Shown: positions 23,640 to 35,399 of the stretch, in pieces | Position numbering within the stretch: the first letter of the stretch is position 1 | How the letters are laid out: each line of letters starts with the position of its first letter | Source of the DNA: Liolophura sinensis | Taxonomy: Eukaryota; Mollusca; Polyplacophora; Chitonida; Chitonidae | Length of the DNA stretch: 64,000 nt | Direction of reading: 5' to 3' | Assembly: GCF_032854445.1 (NCBI RefSeq) | Contig: NC_088306.1 | Coordinates: 28,989,764-29,053,763, forward strand | Made by a program: the position numbers and the translations under genes | Notes under the pieces: generated by a model | Told to the model about the DNA's origin: nothing | Seen by the model: the letters and a program-made list of their open reading frames with translations, nothing else | Database searches by the model: none

Positions 23640-23850
23640 TGCATGTTCTTGTGGCTACACATTATTTGCACAGTAGACGTGGACAAGGACTACACATTAT
23701 TTGGACAGTAGATATGCTAGTGACTACACATTATTTGGACAAGGGATGTTCTGGTGACTACACAGTATTTGGACAAGGGATGTGCTAGTGACTACACAGT
23801 ATTTGGACAAGGGATGTGCGAGTGACTAACATTGATTGGGCAGTGGATGT
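23640..23850. repeat. 34-bp minisatellite, about 6 copies
   Basis: Unit GACTACACATTATTTGGACA plus AGGGATGTGCTAGT, last copies degenerate. Confidence 0.85.
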
Positions 23851-25914
23851 ACTTGAGTTTTGATCTTTCAGAGAAAATGGTGAATTGTCTAATCAGTGTG
23901 CGATACACATGTAGCCTGTGTATTACAATTAAAACGAACACGGCCTTAAGTTGTCTTATCCTTTGTAAGTTTAGTCTTGAGATGGTCCATTTTTCTGACA
24001 TGGCATAGCTACAACCTTGTCCAAAAACTATCCCTGATTTCCCTCACATACTGTAGTTTCAAACTATGATTCTTATTTTTAAATAACATAATTCACCGGC
24101 ATTTATGATGTGACAAGTCACAAGTTTTCCCGTTGGAATTTGGCAACTTGTGAATTTACCAAAGTTAGGGTTCTAACTGTTCATGTATATGATAAAAAAA
24201 TAACATGCTGTGGTGAAGTTAGCGTTGATAGCTATCAAAGCAACTTTGTGAGTGCTCCAGAGTCCGACTTGAGATGTTTCCAGTATCTTCATCGATGACG
24301 TCATTTACGAATATTTCCGACCACGGAAACAAAAAAAATCAAACTGATAAAAAATCGAACTGATACCTTGAAACAGACATTCGTATACCAGCCGTCAACC
24401 AAAATGGAAATGACCAGTATAGCTATCAAAGTGCTCACATACACGGCGACTGTTTCCGCACTTGCCTACACTCTAAAGTTATTCCAATGTTCTCACAATC
24501 ACTCGCTACCAGTAACGACATCGAGCGACGAACACTGTGTGTAAGACTACACACGCATTTATAAAATGTATACCTAACATATGAGTTATACCCTCAGTTA
24601 CCCTTTACGCGGGAGAAAATTTTAAGGTGTTTGCTAAGGCCTAGTATTGCTTGAATGTGATTTCCCCCAGACCACGAGATGGTGATTTCCCCCAGGCCAC
24701 GAGAACCAAAACAAATGTATCAACCAAATACTGTTGACTTAGCTGTAAGACACTAAGCAGTGACCGTAGCTCCATTTTACATTGTCCTTGGTGTGTTTTA
24801 CATGCTGTCCTGGGCGGCTTTAAAACATGTAATTAGAGCACATGGGTTTACTTCTGTCGCCGTTTGGTTTCCTTGCACATGAGGTTGTGCATGTCAGGCG
24901 TGAATAACAGTTAACTAACCCTTTGACTCCTCAAGCCAAGAGAAAACACACCGAGAGAAACACAAACACTCCAGAATACAGTTCCATGTTGTATTTACAT
25001 ATCCTAGTAGTTTCTAGATGTGTATACATACCGATGGGCGCATGAAGGATGCATGATAGGCGTGGTAAAAACCCGTAAGGGAGGAAAAGGGAGTGACACA
25101 ATAGCACGTCAGTTACCGGGAAAATAATGTATGAGATTTACATATAAGTATAATATGTAAGAGTAGTCTTAAGTACACAATTGCCTGTTTTGTCAACACG
25201 AGTAGTTTCCCTTGTTTCTTATAACCTTGTGCGTCATGTCCAATTACCGTTATATTTAAAATAATTGGCATTATTTCCCGGCTTACATTTGACTTAAAAC
25301 ATCTATGACATATAAGCAGTAAGCTTAATGCAGAACCACTGGGCTAAATGAATAAAAATGATAGCATTTACAGTTTAGCCATGAACACTCACACTGTGGA
25401 TGGCTGCGGGGAAGGCTAGAACTGATTTTAAAAGAAAATAGCTTATTACTCTGACGTGTACGAGTGGCGTGCCTCACTGAATTGGTATGAAGCTTGGCTA
25501 AGACAGATTGAGTTAGGGTTAAAGATATGGGATGATGATCCGTCAGTCCTGGTCTGACTACCTCGCCGTGTAAAGAACAACACTAGTAACTCCGGTATTA
25601 GGAAAAAAAGATTCAAAGTAGGTACAGAAAGACGATAAAGACTATGCTTAGTTTTGTCCGATGTATCGACGAAATCCTCGTAATGCTACCACCCCACACA
25701 GTGCTTATATTAGGGGCCAAGTCAGACAAGTAGAAGAAAAAGATAAAGTTAAGAGATCGCATCCACAATGTGACTGATTGCCCAAATCGTGCTACCAAAT
25801 GACTATATTCAATCATTCTTTAAAGCCTCCGTAAATATTGTCAATTTTACAAAGGTGACGCAAACCCTAATGAAATAAATTACGCCTATTGAAACGATTA
25901 CTTCAATAGGGGTT
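23851..25914. other. No gene recognised; one dispersed-repeat fragment inside
   Basis: A fragment at 24373-24425 (minus) carries GGTTGACGGCTGGTATACGA, the core of the 71-bp satellite family. A 22-bp doublet (TGATTTCCCCCAG) lies at 24659-24706. A 46-codon open frame at 24404-24544 was considered and not accepted. Confidence 0.4.
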
Positions 25915-26070
25915 ACAACTGCGTCCATTGTTATTGTTGGAGGAAAACGGACAGAGCCTGGGAGAAACCAGGGACCATCCGAAGGTTGGTGTCGTACAAC
26001 CGGAAAGAAAGCTAACATGAGTTGGGCTGGAACACACTATCGCACTGGTCAGAAGCCTCTTGAATCAGAA
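25915..26070 (-). mobile_element. V-type SINE, degraded fragment
   Basis: Minus strand keeps CCTTCGGATGGTCCCTGGTT and TCTGTCCGTTTTCCTCCAAC. The 3' tail below 25915 is unrecognisable. Confidence 0.65.
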
Positions 26071-26192
26071 TTATGACGTCCCTACATGTTACACTAAATT
26101 TAGCAAGTTTTGTGAACATGACAGAGCAGAACTACCATAAAACAGGGTTTCAGTAAAATTTAATCACCCCTGCCCAATGCCACTAACGCGTC

Positions 26193-28640
26193 GTGGAAAA
26201 ATCATCAACAGTGACATTCTATCAGTTAGAGAGATACTCCCCTACTGAAGTAAAGAAAAACATCGTCTCTAAAACATGGCAAGATCTGTGGTATGGCACA
26301 TTTGTGGCATACAAGTATGTTGACAATCCGCTTGGAAATGACTGTATAGGGAATGTCAGTATGGAGGAAAATTACCTCACCTTTGTAAACGATAGTAATT
26401 GCTGCTATTCTCGTTGCCAATTTCAGGAGGATTTGTTCCCTGTCGGTAACATCAACAAGGTTACCCAGACTAGCTATGAAGTCAGTGGTGAGAAGTTAGA
26501 GAGGTTTTGTCATTCTCACATGGATGGGCTTGTTGAAGATATTTCTATGCCTGTTAGTAACAGAACGTCAGCAGATAATCTTGATACAGTTAATGTATGT
26601 GAAAAGGTTGCCATTTCTGGTTGCTATGACTTTTTACGGTACCAAATTCCCGTAGAAACGACTATAAATATTTCATTAGAAAATTGTTATGGCTTTGATG
26701 TCTGTGCCTTATTATAATTTGGTTTTCCGACTGGTTTTGTTGGTATTTTAGAGGAAAACACATGTTCCAATACTAGTAAGAATCACAAGGGTCTTAAAGA
26801 GTCTCTTGATGATTAGGAAGAATTTAGACACTGAACTTAATCACGTGGCAATTATTGGTCCGTTCACTGAGTCACCGTTTACCTAGCTAGGATGCCACCA
26901 CTCAACACTGTACCGAAATGGCAGTAGACGGGGAATTCTCGATTTGAGTAGTTGACCGGCCCGGATAGCACAGTTGGTAGAGCGTCCGCTTCGGGACCGG
27001 TAGATCCAGGATCAATCCTTGATCGAGTCACACCTAAGACTTTAAAAGAGGAAGTTGTAACTTCCTCGCTTGGCGTTCAGCATGAAGGGGATAGTGCAAC
27101 GACTGGTTGACCCGTATCAGTATAATGGCTCGGGCGGGGCGGCTTGCTTGCCTTCGGTAAGTCGTCTCAGTGAGGCAGCACTAAATAAAAGAGCGGTGGA
27201 AATCCGTCCTGCAACAAGGAGGCACATTACACGTACATGCACCCTAATGATTCCTTCGTCGTCATATGACTGAAAAATTGTTGAGAACGACGTTAAACCC
27301 CAAGCACTCACTCACTCACTCGATTTGAGTATACCGACGCCGTTCATTCGGTGAATGATGGTGTTGACAAAGACTTAGGTTTATGTCAGCTGGTTAAACT
27401 ATGATAACCAACAGTTGACGATTTTATCAATATCATAGCAACATGACATAAAATTCCAGCCGATCAGGGAACATTCCACAGTTTGATTATATATGGGAGA
27501 GTCATTTGTTTTTTTGACAAAGTCTCGCAGACGGGATGTAGGTCTTCGGTATATCTTTTGAAAGGGTTACGTCAGGTGTGAGGCACATTCTTAAAAAGGA
27601 AAGGTTTTAATATACTGAAGCATTTGTTTAACTGGTATACATTGGAGAAAAGACCAGAGAAGGCTCGTGCATCAGCTACTAGAATGACTTTTCTGGGAGT
27701 AATGTTCGACACGGTTACTGTGACCCTAGCATTCATTGAAGAGCGTTTAGAGTAGATTTTACAGTTAGTGAATGCTTGGTTTAAGTATAGAGTGGTAACT
27801 ATCCGTCAATTACAGTCTTTATTGTGTAAACTGTACTTTGTTGCGGGCTGTGTCAGGCCTGGAAGGGTGTTTGTCGCCAGATTGTTAAATTGCTTACGCT
27901 CAATAAACGGTTCTGTAGATGCAATAAGACACACCATACCTGATTATATTAGAGGTGATCGGAAGTTCTGGGCTACTTACCTGCCTTAGTACAATGGTGT
28001 ATCCACGGTGTGCACTTTCGTGGTGTCAAACATTGCTGAAGGTGCTACCTATTGGTGTTAATTTTTATTTGCTTTCTTTTTCTTAGCACGCTAGTCGAGT
28101 TTTGTGCTTGATATTTGTGCTAAGTTTGATTATAATCAGCAATTAACTAGAGCGAATGTGATATTCAGCGATGATATGATTTTAGATCCAATAAATGGAG
28201 GGAGACCTTCCAGTTGGGTAAAATAACTTTACAAATCGCCATTTTATCTATTGCGAAGACATCTATGTGTCCGCGTAAAGCGTACGTAAATATGATTAAA
28301 TATGTGCCTTTTGATGACCCTAATCACCCTGCCTTCATATTGCCCTGTGAATTCGAAGTTGTTTAAACCGGTCAAGTATCTTAAATCTACTCAAGTTCTG
28401 CCTCGCACCTGATCGGGTGTGGGATGTAACTCTAAAGCTTTCTCTTGTCACAGTTTCAGGCGGGGTGGGGCCACCTGGGCTTTTAGGGCACATACTAGAT
28501 TCAGCTCACAGAGGATTGGTTATGTGATGCCTACAAAGGGTATCTTGACGTCAATTCTAAGGGGAAGTTGCTAGTGTCTAAGAAGATGGGCGATCTCATC
28601 CTTCCCTCCTTGTTAGGTGTCTACCCCCACCGTGCCTCCT
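26193..28640 (+). pseudogene. Decayed tyrosine-recombinase (DIRS-type) retrotransposon
   Basis: Three parts in order. An open frame of 174 codons (26193-26717) ends close to the RT region and is probably the end of the gag-like or linker part; this assignment is weak. RT/RNase H remnants: ELNHVAIIGPFTESPF (26830-26880), then after the inserted SINE a broken stretch to 27600, then RMTFLGVMFD (27695-27725) and LQSLLCKLYFVAGCVRPGRV (27805-27865), a pattern typical of DIRS elements. Tyrosine recombinase remnants: SSWVKITLQIAIL and CPRKAYVNMIKYV (28210-28310), and HSFRRGGATWAFRA (28448-28489), which holds the conserved HxxR box, followed by DAYKGYLDV. Many frameshifts and stops. Terminal repeats were not identified. 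Confidence 0.82.
26951..27318 (+). mobile_element. Full-length tRNA-derived SINE with a 13-bp target duplication
   Basis: tRNA head with box A-like TAGCACAGTTGGTAGAGCG (26966-26984) and box B-like GGATCAATCCTT; central domain CTTGGCGTTCAGCATGAAGG, GCTCGGGCGGGGCGGCTTGC and CAGTGAGGCAGCAC; tail TCATATGACTGAAAAATTGT, ACGACGTTAAACCCCAAGCA, (ACTC)n. The duplication CTCGATTTGAGTA lies at 26938-26950 and 27319-27331. It interrupts the DIRS-type RT, so it came later. The minus-strand ORF here is a shadow. Confidence 0.93.
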
Positions 28641-29204
28641 TATTCAGTCGTTTGCTAGTATTTTCATTTGTTTTTTGTGTGTGTGATTAAATTTTTTCCT
28701 CTCTTTTTTCCATTTTTGTTTTGTGTTGGGGTACCTCTGGTTTCGCGTTTTTTGTAGGTCTCTTGCAGTAATATCGTTTGAGGTGCTTTCCATAGGTGGG
28801 TGTGTATGTAGATATATAGTACATGTATATTTTTATATACGTATACTTTTTATTGGATTTGTTTTTGGTTTATGTATACATTTTTTCCTGTCCTTTGAGG
28901 AGGTTATGTTTAACACGAGTATACCACGCTCTGTTTAATTTATCTTTGCCTGTTTATCTGTCAACTCAAATCCATGTAGTATTTAGTATTGTTACATCTC
29001 CTAACCGAGTAGTGATAGAGTGGTTTCTGCTGTAATTTCAAGACAAGGGAGGCAACTCTACAAAGCATACATCTACAGTTGTTTAATAAATTTATATTTT
29101 GCCTGCCATATGTAACCCACTGACACACGGTGCACAGCTGTACACTTGTATTAGGAAGAACAGTATGAAATGGGAAAACTCAAGCTCTGTTTACTTAAAA
29201 CGTC
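28641..29204. other. Likely 3' part of the DIRS-type element; no gene
   Basis: T-rich sequence directly after the recombinase remnant. Short hydrophobic open frames on the plus strand reflect T-richness. Terminal repeats could not be located. Confidence 0.35.
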
Positions 29205-29390
29205 CAGGTCGAGTCACACTGAAGACTTAAAAAACGATTGGCGCTCAACACTGAGAGGTTTGAGCAAGGAAACAGGCCTGGTGAGGGGTGAGGTGTCATG
29301 TCTGGTGTCTCCGGGATGATACTTAAGTGATGCCCTACCACAAGAAAACACGGTATACGTTTACACCCCGAATGACTCCTCGAGATAGAT
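29205..29390 (+). mobile_element. SINE fragment with the conserved domain
   Basis: GGTCGAGTCACACTGAAGAC, GGCGCTCAACACTGAGAGGT, GGGGTGAGGTGTCATGTCTG and GTGTCTCCGGGATGATACTT. Same family as 3440-3605 and 21550-21760; tail replaced. Confidence 0.8.
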
Positions 29391-30022
29391 AAGAGTTAGC
29401 CTGCCTTCATGTCAGTGTTTTGACTTTTTTATTGATTTATTTACTCCTTGAGGATTTTTAACTGACACAAGGGTGGGCAGTATGGAGTAAACCACAAAGG
29501 ACCTCAGGATGAACTGTGCGTGACACCGAGATTTGCACAAGTTGCACAAATTAAACCCTGACTTTTATGAAAACGTCAAGACGAGTGAAAATGAATCCAC
29601 AAATCCCCTTTTCAAAGCCGGGATAAACCGACGCCGTAAGCGCATAGTGGCTGGAATGTTCGGTGAAGAATGAAATTATTGGCGATTTGTTGACGTCTGG
29701 TGTTGTGGAAGCGACGTGAAAAACAAGAAATTTACACAGTGTTAAATAGAGAGATTTATTGTGCTTAAAGAAAGGCGCTTCGTCTACGCGATTAACATGT
29801 TTTCAGAGTCGCTTCGTTACTTGAAGGCTGAATAAAATAGACAAAATAATGTTCTGTTGACAATTTGTCACCAGTTTACTCGTCATATATAAAAAATTAA
29901 CTTTTATTTTTAATCCTTATGCTAAATTACTTGCTTATTTATCGATTAAATATGAAAATCTATTCACTAGATGGTATGTTTATTAACTACTACCTTTAAA
30001 CAACCCATATATAGCACAGGCT
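29391..30022. other. No gene recognised
   Basis: A/T-rich; may be the 5' remains of the retroelement whose fragment follows, but nothing can be read. Confidence 0.35.
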
Positions 30023-30277
30023 GTGAAAGATATTTATCCACCTTCGCTGGATTTTAAGGAAACCACAGACTCTTTGTTTTCAAAGACCAAAAACGGTTTT
30101 CAGTCTCGCAGACTTTTCAAGAGGCATAATTCTCACATTTTAAATTATCCATACTTGGACAGCAATATACCGATAGGTCATGTGTATGGCGTGTACATAT
30201 CTCGCCGTGAACATTTGTTGGATCCTGAGTGTCGTGTTTTTCAACCAACGTCACAAGTTATAGCTGTAAAAAAGTAG
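30023..30277 (+). pseudogene. Reverse-transcriptase fragment of a retroelement
   Basis: The open frame of 84 codons contains NYPYLDSNIPIGHVYGVYIS preceded by a basic KR segment. This resembles the C-terminal side of a reverse transcriptase found in animal retroelements, where a LxDKRDDFxF word is followed by a SNIP word and YGVYIS. I could not decide between Penelope-like and LINE origin. Only this piece is left. Confidence 0.5.
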
Positions 30278-31234
30278 TGTGCCCAGTTTATTCCTCCAAA
30301 CGCCTGTGTTTAAATATGATGACACCGCAGCATTTTGAGTAATTCTAGATCAGTGACCAGTCAATAAATTACAATTAATATTACTGCATTTTTTGCTCAA
30401 TCCTGCTTACACCATAGTGCTAGAGGGCGTGTAATTTGCTACCATTGCAGGCTTTACATGAACTTTAGACTAAAAGTCAATTTACCCAGAAGCCTAATTT
30501 CACCGATTACGGAGGACCATTTTCCAATAAGCACCTTGTTTTCGCTGTTCTGTTTTTTCCCTCCATGTTGTAAGTCTTTGATTACATTCTCATCTTTAGA
30601 TAGTCCACCTGACTTGATGGCATTTCGAGGATGTCCTTCAAAATGCAGCCACTTCATAAGTTATTAAACAGTTCCAAACCTAATTTAGATAAACACAGCT
30701 AAGTTTTAGATTTAATGTCTTAAAACAGTTCGTCATTTTGGCCTCAACATGTCTTTGGAACGACGGAAAAGTGTGCTTAAAATAGATATATTTTTCCAAA
30801 AGAAGTTCTCAGTAACATACGCCGACAAAGCCATAATCTAAAAAAAATATTTTAGAGATATATATTTTGTATATGATGTAATTAAGCTGAATGGAGTTAA
30901 CTCATGACAGAGCTGTATTTGATGAAGACAGCATGAGATTTACACACACCAAAAATCGATCAGATCTACACATTAAAGAATTCACACGACAGTCATGCCT
31001 TTGATCTTCAGACTTAAAAGATGTTACTAAGTCAGTTAACCAATTTTAGGTCACTTTTTGTCTGTGCTAAAACAGACACTTGGGATCAAATGATGACTTA
31101 ACCCAAATTTCCCGGCTAGACGTCCAATTACACTGATTTATTTCAGAATACTGACTCTTTCAATACATGCTTTCATACAGGCAGACAATGATTATTTAAC
31201 AGCAATGATTACATTGACACCACTAAACACTGGT

Positions 31235-31300
31235 GACTGCTTTTCTCAGCACGAATCCGTCTTGAATTTCTACTTTATCTACTATATTGGTTCTTCCGTG
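31235..31300 (+). repeat. Dispersed-repeat fragment (71-bp satellite family, 5' part)
   Basis: GGTGACTGCTTTTCTCAGCA and CCGTCTTGAATTTCTACTTT align with GTTGACTGCTTTTC and CCGTAATGAATTCGTACTTT at 32238-32283. Confidence 0.45.
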
Positions 31301-31376
31301 GGTTGAAATAAAACGCGGAAATTAAAAATACTAATTTAATAAATGGAAGATATTTTCAACTCATGGCGTTTGTACC

Positions 31377-31722
31377 ATGTATTTATCGTTAAACATGAGG
31401 GCAATAAATAAATCATTTGATCAGGTTAACACAACATCAAGAGTTTGTTCGAATCAGCCAATCAAGAGATCTACATGTATCTTCATTTTCCAGAAGCACA
31501 GTGATCCGGGAGCCTCTCACCAGCAATCGTTGCGAGTTCAAGTTCAGCTCATGTTGTCGTCCTATCTGGATGTACGTGGGAAAGTCTGCAGGAACTTGCG
31601 GATGGTCGTGGATTTTCCCTGGGATCTGCACTATTTCCACCCATCATAAATGCTGGGTGAGTCGTGTAAGTGAAATATTCTTCAGTATGGCGTAAAAGTC
31701 CAATCAAATAAATGAACAAAAA
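31377..31722 (+). mobile_element. V-type SINE variant with a non-tRNA 5' module, copy 1
   Basis: The right part (31500-31722) is ordinary V-type SINE: GGGAGCCTCTCACC, GAGTTCAAGTTCAGCTCATG, then CAATCAAATAAATG. The left 110 bp are not the tRNA head but a sequence shared with 54655-54770: ATTTATCGTTAAA, TTGTTCGAATCAGCCAATCA, TTCCAGAAGCACAGTGATCC. A shared left part in two distant copies implies a mobile chimaera rather than chance flank. Confidence 0.7.
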
Positions 31723-32224
31723 TTTAGAGCGCTAATCACTTGAGGCAAACTTAATAGTTTTGTGCTTCCTACAGCTTCAAACGAACTGAGTTCGTCTTAA
31801 TATACATGTAGATCCATATTCAGGCTAAGTCTGCCATACATCAGATAAAGATAGACAGGACAACTGACTGCAACGAAATAAACGGACACAAAAAGTCCGG
31901 AGACTTGTCATGTGATGGATTGTACAAGATTTCTCAAGCATTTCTAACACCTTTACTTCTTATTACAAAACAGGCAGTTCATAATTTCTTGTCGGATTCC
32001 ATTACTGTAATCTCTCTTTAATGTGTTCAGGCATTCTGTAAATGCACCGTTCAGCTGTACATCTATCATAAAGGTTGTCTTTTTCACCCTCATTCAAGAT
32101 TTCTTCTTGAGAGGTAAATAACTTTGTCTTAGTGGAACAGATGATGTATTGGTTGTCCCTCAAAGTTGTCGACAGGTCGAGAAGTATCAAAATGGCTGCC
32201 GGAGTGATTTATATTCTTTCCACA

Positions 32225-32370
32225 ATCATTGAAAATCGTTGACTGCTTTTCTTTTCATGACTCCGTAATGAATTCGTACTTTATACACGTCTTTGGACGA
32301 TGATTGACCTGATCGTCCATATTGGTTAACAACTGGTATACGGATATCTGTTTATACCCACAGATTACAC
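32225..32370 (+). repeat. Dispersed repeat related to the 71-bp satellite
   Basis: ATCGTTGACTGCTTTTCTTT, TTCGTACTTTATACACGTCT, GATTGACCTGATCGTCCATA, then TTGGTTAACAACTGGTATAC and GGATATCTGTTT. Confidence 0.65.
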
Positions 32371-32384
32371 ATAAACTACTATAC

Positions 32385-32424
32385 CCGCCCCCCCCCCCCC
32401 CCCCGGCCAAAAAAAAAAAAAAAC
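32385..32424. repeat. C-run followed by an A-run
   Basis: About 18 C (interrupted near the start by one G), then GG and about 14 A. A similar C-run/A-run lies at 821-853. Confidence 0.95.
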
Positions 32425-34520
32425 ATGGGTTCGAAAAATGCTCCTTAACCTTTTGAAGTACATGTATGTGCCAAACGCCGCTAACTTGTTTTTTGTCGAG
32501 CGAGAGTATTTGTCTAGATCAATCCCTGTCGCATACTGCCTACGACAAACCACTGAAGTCCGTAAGATCAACTGGCCATTCTGATGGGCAATAACGTCAG
32601 ACTGGTCCACTGTAAGGAGTTTACATTGCACGCATTTTAGTAAGGTATCCCTTGAGGGCAGTTGCAGGAAAATCTATGTCTCCATCATGTTTCGTGTTTG
32701 ACACCATCGAAAATTTACTTGTGCTTGATTTCGTGATAGGTGGCATTCTAAAGTATTAGAACAATTCAGTGGAATTGAAATGTGGAAAAAAACATTTCTA
32801 ACCAGTTCAAGAACCTTTCATCATACATTTCGTCATGCTTATGCTCCCTCTCTAAAGAACTTTATTTTACAAAAATAATTGTCTCTACTAGCTCTGACGC
32901 CCGTTCTCTGTTATTTTCACTGCATTCCATCGACACCCTTTCTGTAGTCCACACACTGAACTTCAATATTTGCACAGTGCTTCTCTTGATAGACATTCAT
33001 GTTGTAGTCTCAATGTTGCATCTACTCAGCAGATGCTTGCAGGAGTTTAAAACAGCCTATTTTATCCTTGTAAATCATTTGCTTACCACTCGTCACTGTA
33101 CATAAAGATTCACGTGTTAATCATATAATAGGTAACAGACGCCATTGTCCTTCAAAGAACACTGGACTCCGCTCTTTCCACAACATACCATTTATTGTTG
33201 GATATAAGGACGCCAGTGGAGACAATGAGAGCTTTTAGCCTGTGTGAGTCCAGTCGATTGTGCTCTATATATGAGCATAAACTGGGTATGTATGAGTATG
33301 TAATGAAGCAAATCCCATCCTCGGTGCATAGCTTAACATTATCAGTGGCTTCTGCCATGCAATGAAGTAAAACAGACCTGTTCGTCAACGGATTTTTTGC
33401 ACTGGTCCTAATTCTACAAATAGGATGTACATTTGTGACAAAAAAACTGGTGAAAATTAAAACTTAGTAGTCAGCATATGAAGAATACTTTACTTACCAC
33501 GTAATTAACAGTTCATTCTACTTTAGATTCACATTCTGTAATCATAAATTTGGGTTAAACTTCGTCAGATCTCCTATTCTTCCTGCACAGGCCTCCTGTC
33601 ATAGTTGTGAAGTCGATAATACGAAAGTGAGGCTTTCATACCTAACCTCGTGGAAACCTGCCGCCGTAATTGAAACGAAAATGTTTTGCTTCTCACAGAA
33701 CGAGACTACCTCTATGTCGGACGAAGCAAGTAACTTTCTGAGAAAGTGGCTAAGGGTATAGACAATTATTTTTCTTACCGTGATCGGGCCTGTGTGTTAT
33801 AACGTAGGCGTGGTTTCAGATTAAATCATAAAAACAGATCAGATCAGATTGACGTTGTTGTTGTAGCACATTACACAAGATAATTCTGTTCAGAATGATA
33901 CTAACGATGTTTTTAAAAGAAATTAACTATAATTTGGAATGGGTTTGAGGGTGTTTAACTGGCTGAAAAATAGTACATAACCAGAGACAACAAAGAAAAG
34001 ATCACGTGGTCGGTACAGGTAGATCCTTTGGGAGCTGACCTCCGGTTCAAGTGGGACTAGACAGGATAGGTTGGATAAGCTACTGTTTGGTAGTATTTGG
34101 TAGACAACGATTCCATTTAGCAAAGCAATTAACTTAAGCGACTAAAGTTGACGAAGTGTCATAAGTAATGACAAAATGTGTTGTGTTTCTTTCGTACGGA
34201 TTCGTTAAGTTGTATACAGGGCTATTACTGTACACAGGAAACCGTGGATAGCAGGCTGTCTGTCCCACGTGGAAAATTTCACTGACCTTTACAACGCGAA
34301 CCTGTCCTTATGTTTGGTACCCACGGGTCCTAACTGTAGATATGTCAAAGCCAACATCGCTTAATCATGTTTGAACAGTAATTCAGCCGTTTAAAAATTT
34401 CATTTGAACAAGTCTAACCAACGCCCGCCATGTTTTGAGTTTGATCTTCCGCCAATTCAGGCAATTTACATGCTGGCTGTTTGAAAATTTCTGCCAACGG
34501 TAGATTTCGTTGTGAATTAA
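32425..34520. other. No firm gene; one candidate terminal exon
   Basis: At 33699-33761 (plus) a strong acceptor (TGTTTTGCTTCTCACAG) is followed by 20 open codons, NETTSMSDEASNFLRKWLRV, and TAG. No upstream exon or duplicate supports it. Otherwise nothing recognised. Confidence 0.3.
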
Positions 34521-34525
34521 CTTGG

Positions 34526-35281
34526 TGTTATGTGCACAACTGCCGTCAGCTTCTAAATTTAGCTTGCCACTGTTTACATATGCTGAGTTCAGAGCCTGCT
34601 GTCTGCCTCTACATCTGAATTTTCCAGAATACGCTCAGTTCGGAGCCTGTTTGTTTACAACAAGTGTTCAAGAATTTTCTTATTCTAGACAATTCGACCA
34701 GTCTATATAAGACCTATGAAAGCAGGTCAAAAGGGGAGAACGGAGTATTATTGAGAGTTTGGATGATTTCGCTGTATATTACTTTAGTTGGCCTTTTGTG
34801 CTGAATATTGGTGTCTTTATAGCCTCTGGCTTTGTTATATCCTATCTCCACCGAGCACTTGTTCAGTCTGAACTTGTATATTTAATCTGTGCTCTTGTAT
34901 ACACAGTGCTTAGTAGTACACTGACCCTGTCTGTGGAATTTTGTGTATATTTCGTCATACACTCAGTTATACTGTGGATTTCCCCTCTTATTTGTGCATT
35001 TATGCCTGTATGGTTTTCAGCATTGTGGAATATATGCGTCCGTTTGGACTTGACACCGTTGTACATGAAAGTACTTTAGTATTTGTATAGATACTGCTAT
35101 CCTTTCTTGTTAAACTTAAGTACTTTAGTATTTGTAAAAGTCTTGTTATCTGTTCTTGTTTAACGTAATAAATTGTTGTAAAATAAAATCTGCTGGTTTT
35201 GGTTACTTTTTTGTGAGGCTAAATTATCGTGTATTTCGAACAAGCCATCTCTTTATAATACAGACAGTTTGGGTCGTAACA
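34526..35281 (+). repeat. 5' LTR (756 bp)
   Basis: Contains a TATA box (TATATAA, 34704-34710) and AATAAA (near 35180). It keeps a ~239-bp internal segment that the 3' LTR lacks and that the solo LTR at 22293-23044 has, so this is the long, ancestral form. Confidence 0.95.
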
Positions 35282-35284
35282 AAT

Positions 35285-35302
35285 TGGGGGCTTGTCTGAG
35301 AA
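35285..35302 (+). other. Primer-binding site, tRNA-Pro-like
   Basis: TGGGGGCTTGTCTGAGAA begins three bases after the LTR. It resembles the tRNA-Pro primer site TGGGGGCTCGTCCGGGAT known from other LTR elements, with four mismatches. Confidence 0.6.
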
Positions 35303-35399
35303 GTGAACTTGAATCGGAATTGAAAGGATTTTGAGTAAGTTGTGTCATTTTTCTAGTCTTTGACTTTTTAGCAAATTTTGCCAGCAGATTTTATTCATC

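Larger units (their letters stand above)
30905..32190. repeat. Tandem segmental duplication, copy 1 of block II
   Basis: Aligns in the same orientation with 45430-47000. Well-matched stretches: CTTTGATCTTCAGACTTAAA with CTTTGATCTTCCGACTTTAA; TAGGTCACTTTTTGTCTGTG with TAGTTCACTTTTTGTTTATC; TGCAACGAAATAAACGGACA with TGCAACGAAATAAATGCAGA; AATTTCTTGTCGGA with CATTTCTTGTCGGA. A minus-strand ORF at 32002-32190 is only loosely conserved in the other copy and is not called a gene. Confidence 0.7.

Noticed and set aside
24404-24544. 46-codon plus-strand frame with a hydrophobic start and donor-like end
   Set aside because: Begins inside a dispersed-repeat fragment (24373-24425) and has no second exon.
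32002-32190. 62-codon minus-strand ORF in duplicated block II
   Set aside because: The aligned frame in the other copy (46800-46990) has diverged in length and sequence without preserved protein features.
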